A stretch of 18,680 nucleotides of DNA, taken from Flavobacteriaceae bacterium. Lineage in GTDB: Bacteria > Bacteroidota > Bacteroidia > Flavobacteriales > Flavobacteriaceae. Each line of letters starts with the position of its first letter. Position 1 is the first letter of the stretch. Below the pieces are notes generated by a model. That model was not told the DNA's origin and ran no database searches. It was given only the letters and a program-made list of their open reading frames with translations. The DNA is taken from positions 1-18,680 of the forward strand of contig JALRDC010000143.1 of assembly GCA_023262245.1 (NCBI GenBank), read 5' to 3'. A program made the translations under genes and the position numbers. Shown here piece by piece: positions 15,151 through 18,680 of the stretch.

Positions 15151-16746
15151 CTATTTTTCTCTATCCAAATAGCGTTCTATATGCATTTGATCTAAGGAAT
15201 CGGAATCGCCATAATAGGCTCTTAGTTGCTCGAGTTTTTGATGTAATTTTTTTTGAATGTCAGCATATTGAGGATCATCATAACGGTTGTTCATCTCGGA
15301 AGGATCTTTTTCAAGATCATACAACTCCCATTCATCTATATCGTAATAAAAATGGATGAGTTTGTAGCGTTCTGTACGAACTCCATAATGTCTTTTGACC
15401 ATGTGAACCGAAGGGTATTCGTAGTAAGTATAATAGATAGCATCTCTCCAGTTGGAGGCTTTTTCACTTACTAAATTTCTAAATGACAAACCCTGTAAAT
15501 CAGCAGGGGGTTCAACTCCTGCGTAATCTAAGAACGTTGGAGCAAAATCAAGATTTTGAACCATTTGATCTATTTTGATCCCTGCTTTAATTTCTTTGGG
15601 ATACCGCATTAAAAGTGGTGTGCGTAGGGATTCTTCATACATAAATCTTTTATCAAACCAGCCATGCTCACCAAGGTAAAAGCCCTGATCCGAAGTGTAA
15701 ACCACAATGGTGTTTTCTGTTAATCCCTCTTGATCTAAATAGTCTAATACTTCTCCCACACCATCATCTACAGATTGTATGGTCCGCAAATAATCTTTTA
15801 TATAGCGGTTAAATTTCCAGAGTGCTAATTCTTTTCCCTCCAGTTTTTGAGCTCTCATGGCATCGTTTTTTGGAGTATATGCTTTGAGCCAAGCTTCTCG
15901 CTGTTCCGGAGTAAAACGCTCCAATTGTTTGTTGAAACCAGTTGGATTCCCAAAAGGATCGGTAAGCAATTTAAAATCATGACCCCATCTTCCATGTCCT
16001 CCATATCCATGAGAGGCAGCTATTTGTTCTTCTGAGGCCGCAATTAGCATTTCTTGGGTTTTGGCAGCAGTACCTCTATTTTCATAAGTGTCAAAAAAAT
16101 TTGCAGGAGGGTCAAATGTTTTATCGTCAAATAGATCTAAGTACTTTTCTTCTGCTTGCCAATTTCTGTGTGGGGCTTTTTGATGGTATAATAATAAAAA
16201 GGGTTTGTCTTTATCCCGTTTGGTTTTTAACCAGTCTAAAGCTAAGTTGGTTGTGATTGTTGTTACATATCCTTGGATACGCTCTTTAATTCCATCTATA
16301 ATAAAATCTGGATTATAATAATGCCCTTGTCCAGGGAGAACGGCAGAATAATCAAAGCCTTGAGGTAAACCACGAAGGTGAATTTTCCCAACTAAAGCAG
16401 TTTGATATCCCACTTTTTGAAGCTGTTTAGCAAAGTTATCTTGATTCCAATTAAAGTCTTGAATGTTATCAACTTTTCCATTGATAAAACTGTGCTTTCC
16501 GGTCAACATAACAGCCCGACTGGGAGCACAAATAGAATTGGTAACAAAACCTTTTTCAAACAAAGCACCTTCTTTTGCAATACGATCAATATTGGGCGTA
16601 TGATTTAAGTCATGACCATAGGCACTTACTGCTTGAAAAGCGTGATCATCAGACATTATAAAAAGAATGTTGGGAGGGGAGGGGAGGGTTTCAGAACAAG
16701 AAACAAATAAAGTGCTATAAAGCATTAAAATTAAGAGACTTCTCAT
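15151..16746 (-). CDS. sulfatase (S1 family), lipoprotein
   Basis: 531-residue exported arylsulfatase-type enzyme that hydrolyses sulfate esters, here probably on a sulfated glycan. The lipobox LFVSC (Cys17) predicts membrane anchoring. The metal site begins with MSDDH (Asp33, Asp34) and is completed by Asp353 and Gln354 in YTSDQGFYLGEHG. The modification motif Cys73-A-P-S-Arg77 marks a Cys-type sulfatase that needs formylglycine-generating enzyme, not encoded here. Lys121 and His123 (GKIHL), His193 (KAPHR) and His361 complete the usual active-site set. The overall pattern (HQKAPHRNW, a long insert, a C-terminal YELYDLEKDPSE-type segment) resembles glycan sulfatases, but the subfamily and substrate cannot be fixed by eye. 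It has its own promoter after era. Confidence 0.93.
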   Translation of the reverse strand: MRSLLILMLYSTLFVSCSETLPSPPNILFIMSDDHAFQAVSAYGHDLNHTPNIDRIAKEGALFEKGFVTNSICAPSRAVMLTGKHSFINGKVDNIQDFNWNQDNFAKQLQKVGYQTALVGKIHLRGLPQGFDYSAVLPGQGHYYNPDFIIDGIKERIQGYVTTITTNLALDWLKTKRDKDKPFLLLYHQKAPHRNWQAEEKYLDLFDDKTFDPPANFFDTYENRGTAAKTQEMLIAASEEQIAASHGYGGHGRWGHDFKLLTDPFGNPTGFNKQLERFTPEQREAWLKAYTPKNDAMRAQKLEGKELALWKFNRYIKDYLRTIQSVDDGVGEVLDYLDQEGLTENTIVVYTSDQGFYLGEHGWFDKRFMYEESLRTPLLMRYPKEIKAGIKIDQMVQNLDFAPTFLDYAGVEPPADLQGLSFRNLVSEKASNWRDAIYYTYYEYPSVHMVKRHYGVRTERYKLIHFYYDIDEWELYDLEKDPSEMNNRYDDPQYADIQKKLHQKLEQLRAYYGDSDSLDQMHIERYLDREK

Positions 16747-16768
16747 AAGAATTAGGTTGGTTGATCCC

Positions 16769-16798
16769 TAAAGATACATTTTTCTAAAAATTCTGAAA
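16769..16798 (-). promoter_or_regulatory. promoter of the sulfatase gene
   Basis: On the minus strand TTTC (16795-16798), an 18-nt spacer and TATCTTTA (16769-16776) fit the Bacteroidota promoter pattern with one mismatch in each box. The ATG follows 22 nt later. Confidence 0.5.
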
Positions 16799-16805
16799 TT
16801 TTAGG

Positions 16806-17699
16806 TTAGTTGTTGTAACCAAACCGTTTGAGTTGTTGCGTGTTTGAGCGCCAATTCTTGGATACTTTTACATAGAGTTCTAGATGAATCTTTTTTCCAA
16901 AAAAATCTTGTAATGATTTTCGTCCTCCAATACCAACTTGTTTAAGCGCACTTCCTTTGTGACCAATGATAATCCCTTTTTGTGTTTCTCGTTCTACCAA
17001 GATGACCGATCGAATTTTTATGATTTTTGGGTCTTCAAAAAACTCCTCTGTAACCACCTCAACCGAATAAGGGATTTCTTTATTGTAGCGTTTCAGGATT
17101 TGTTCACGGATGGATTCATTCACAAAAAAACGTTCTGGCTTGTCGGTCAATTGATCTTTCGGAAAATAGGGTGGACTCGCTGGTAAGAGGTCAATGAGAA
17201 GTGCAAGAAGTTCTGGGATAAAGAACCCTGGCAAAGCAGCAATTGGACACACTCTGGCACTTGGAAAAACCGATTGCCAATGGAGTACTGTTTGTTCTAC
17301 TTGCTCTTGACTGGAAAGGTCTATTTTATTTATGAGAATAAATAAAGGAGCCTTTGTTTTTTTGATACGTTCAAAGAGCTTTTCATCCTTAAGTTCAGTT
17401 TCTTCTACTGTAGTGATGTATATTAAGACATCTGCATCCACTAGGGCTTCTTTTACAAAATTCATCATAGAATTTTGCATCTCATAAGCAGGCTTTATGA
17501 CTCCTGGTGTATCGGAAAGAACCATTTGAAAATCAGCCCCGTTCACGATCCCTAAAATCCTATGACGGGTAGTTTGAGCTTTAGCAGTAATAATGGAAAG
17601 CTCCTTGCCTACAAGGGCATTCATCAAAGTTGACTTTCCTACATTTGGGTTTCCAACAATAGAAATATACCCAGATTTATGTTCTTTTGTTTCTTTCAA
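16806..17699 (-). CDS. era: GTPase Era
   Basis: 297-residue essential GTPase that binds the 3' end of 16S rRNA and helps 30S subunit maturation, acting in the cytoplasm at the membrane. The G1 loop GNPNVGKST is at residues 16-24, switch I includes the AQTTRHRILG segment typical of Era, G3 is DTPG (63-66), G4 is NKID (124-127), and G5 is near PIAALPG. The C-terminal KH domain shows IIIGHKGSALKQVG, followed by the family ending VKVSKNWR. The start is a TTG at 17697-17699: no in-frame ATG lies upstream, and the usual Era opening (HKSGYISIVGNPN) follows directly. A -7-like TACCTTTA at 17720-17727 gives a leader of about 15 nt. Confidence 0.97.
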   Translation of the reverse strand: MKETKEHKSGYISIVGNPNVGKSTLMNALVGKELSIITAKAQTTRHRILGIVNGADFQMVLSDTPGVIKPAYEMQNSMMNFVKEALVDADVLIYITTVEETELKDEKLFERIKKTKAPLFILINKIDLSSQEQVEQTVLHWQSVFPSARVCPIAALPGFFIPELLALLIDLLPASPPYFPKDQLTDKPERFFVNESIREQILKRYNKEIPYSVEVVTEEFFEDPKIIKIRSVILVERETQKGIIIGHKGSALKQVGIGGRKSLQDFFGKKIHLELYVKVSKNWRSNTQQLKRFGYNN

Positions 17700-17760
17700 G
17701 ATGAAATTTAAATAGGCCTTAAAGGTAGTAATAAATTAAGCCTCAATTTTTAAACTGTTT

Positions 17761-17836
17761 TTGAGTAGCTAACCCCATTTAAAGAACAAATATTTTAACA
17801 CTTCGGGTGCTTTTTTAGTTAGCTATTCAATGGGTT
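17761..17836. repeat. imperfect 13-bp inverted repeat with an inner hairpin between the cupin and era genes
   Basis: TTGAGTAGCTAAC at 17761-17773 is complementary to GTTAGCTATTCAA at 17818-17830, with one wobble pair. Between the arms lies a small hairpin around CACTTCGGGTG (17799-17809), followed on the plus strand by CTTTTTT. An overlapping second repeat (AACCCCATT at 17771-17779 and AATGGGTT at 17829-17836) could compete with the first. It lies in the 3' part of the cupin transcript and ahead of era. Confidence 0.55.
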
Positions 17837-17876
17837 CCCTATATTGTTTAAAACAGTCCATGATTTTAAAAAGAGC

Positions 17877-18350
17877 TCAATCAATTTTTAGCTTCATCGC
17901 AACTTTGTCGTAAGCTTCTTGAGTCAATACTTCTGTCCATTTTGTTGGTTGAGATCCACCGTATAATGCTAAGTAGGTAACATCTTTTTCTTTTGAAGAA
18001 GCATGCCAATGTTCGGTATCCTTTTCACATCTAATCACATCTCCCGTTTTTATTCTAAGGGGATCTTTACCCCTTTCTTGGTAATAACCCTCTCCCTCAA
18101 CCACAATTAAAACTTGTACCGAAGAGTGGTAATGCCAGTCAAGTGTAGAGTTGGCTTTGAATGTTGCTTTGGTAATACCATAGGGGAGTGATGCATCTGC
18201 TTGAAGCAAACTATTTAACCATGCATCTCCAATATAATGAGTATTGGGAGCCCTATTTCCTTGCTCTAGGTAAGATGTTATTTTATATTCAGTTTGAGTA
18301 AAACCCAATAGTGGAATACATAACAAAAACAGGCTAAAGAAATTTTTCAT
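17877..18350 (-). CDS. exported cupin-domain protein
   Basis: 157-residue small beta-barrel protein with a Sec signal peptide (residues 1-19, ending LLGFTQ). The cupin core runs from about 60 to 130: motif 1 contains WHYHSSVQVLIVVEGEG with His73, His75 and Gln79 in metal-ligand positions, and motif 2 contains GDVIRCEKDTEHWHAS with His114. A bound divalent metal is therefore likely. Exported cupins of this size have varied or unknown roles (sugar or small-molecule binding, dioxygenase, isomerase); nothing fixes the substrate. It has a good promoter at 18370-18401 and is followed by a structured non-coding segment before era. Confidence 0.85.
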   Translation of the reverse strand: MKNFFSLFLLCIPLLGFTQTEYKITSYLEQGNRAPNTHYIGDAWLNSLLQADASLPYGITKATFKANSTLDWHYHSSVQVLIVVEGEGYYQERGKDPLRIKTGDVIRCEKDTEHWHASSKEKDVTYLALYGGSQPTKWTEVLTQEAYDKVAMKLKID

Positions 18351-18369
18351 GATTGTTGTAAATTTATTT

Positions 18370-18401
18370 TAAAACTAAAAAAGTTTTGGTTATCAATCAA
18401 A
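18370..18401 (-). promoter_or_regulatory. promoter of the cupin gene
   Basis: On the minus strand TTTG (18398-18401), a 20-nt spacer and TAGTTTTA (18370-18377) fit TTTG-N19/20-TAnnTTTG with one mismatch. The ATG follows 19 nt later. Confidence 0.55.
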
Positions 18402-18526
18402 TCCTAACTGCCTGTCTCAAAAAAACTGTTTTATTAAACCCATACTCTTTGTTTGGATTAGAAGTGCCTCAGAAGTTTTAGCGTATTAATCTAGAGGAAT
18501 TAGAGCATTTGTAACCAAAAGGCGAT

Positions 18527-18571
18527 AAAAAAAATTCGCAACTTCATGTATCCCATTTAGTTGCGAATTTT
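18527..18571 (-). terminator. terminator of the initiator tRNA transcript
   Basis: A perfect 13-bp stem: AAAATTCGCAACT at 18531-18543 against AGTTGCGAATTTT at 18559-18571, with a 15-nt loop. On the minus strand it ends in a run of eight T, five bases after the mature tRNA 3' end. No minus-strand gene lies between it and the tRNA. Confidence 0.85.
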
Positions 18572-18576
18572 AAAAG

Positions 18577-18649
<73 letters not shown>

Positions 18650-18659
18650 TTGTAGACTG

Positions 18660-18667
18660 CAAATATA
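18660..18667 (-). promoter_or_regulatory. -7 box for the initiator tRNA
   Basis: On the minus strand this reads TATATTTG, an exact TAnnTTTG match, 10 nt before the tRNA 5' end. The -33 box would lie at or beyond the window end. Confidence 0.6.
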
Positions 18668-18680
18668 GGAAGTTTATTTC

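Overview
The window looks like chromosomal DNA of a member of the Bacteroidota, most likely a marine-type Flavobacteriaceae. The DNA is AT-rich and starts lack strong Shine-Dalgarno sequences. Several starts are preceded by the Bacteroidota -7 element (TAnnTTTG or TAnnTTTA), in places with a TTTG-like -33 box about 18-20 nt upstream. Many products are predicted lipoproteins or Sec-exported proteins, and the enzyme set (sulfatase, GH78, GH3, DUF1080, S9 and S58 peptidases) is typical of polysaccharide- and peptide-degrading flavobacteria. No transposase, integrase, phage structural gene or CRISPR array is visible.

Layout. 1-537: C-terminal part of a short-chain dehydrogenase. 579-1475: DUF1080/3-keto-disaccharide hydrolase-like lipoprotein, convergent with a YqaA/DedA-type membrane protein. 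2011-2172: small zinc-ribbon-like protein, followed by a non-coding-looking stretch holding a candidate 29-residue membrane-peptide gene on the minus strand. 2523-6099: GNAT acetyltransferase, S9 peptidase lipoprotein and, convergent with them, an exported S58/DmpA-type aminopeptidase. 6424-8001: PHP-domain lipoprotein and a tightly spaced small membrane protein. 8125-8355: DUF2892 membrane protein with a clear promoter and a textbook terminator. 8547-14138: exported GH78 alpha-L-rhamnosidase and BglX-type GH3 beta-glucosidase, separated by about 590 bp that contains a 40-residue cysteine-rich protein gene. 14313-15140: an apparently truncated exported protein and, on the minus strand, an unknown 84-residue protein and a Smr-like ORF without a normal start. 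15151-16746: sulfatase. 16806-17699: Era GTPase. 17877-18350: exported cupin. 18577-18649: initiator tRNA-Met with a strong terminator.

How the genes fit together. The rhamnosidase, beta-glucosidase, sulfatase and DUF1080 protein are all predicted to be exported and together could trim a sulfated, rhamnose-containing glycan or glycoside. There is no SusC/SusD pair, regulator or polysaccharide lyase here, so this is not a complete polysaccharide utilisation locus. The S9 and S58 enzymes suggest parallel extracytoplasmic peptide breakdown. Era and the initiator tRNA are housekeeping genes.

The most interesting material is small: the CxxC protein at 11455-11577, the 29-residue membrane peptide at 2207-2296, and the stop-interrupted Smr ORF at 14880-15140. 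No multi-gene novel system (defence, toxin delivery, biosynthetic cluster) could be supported.
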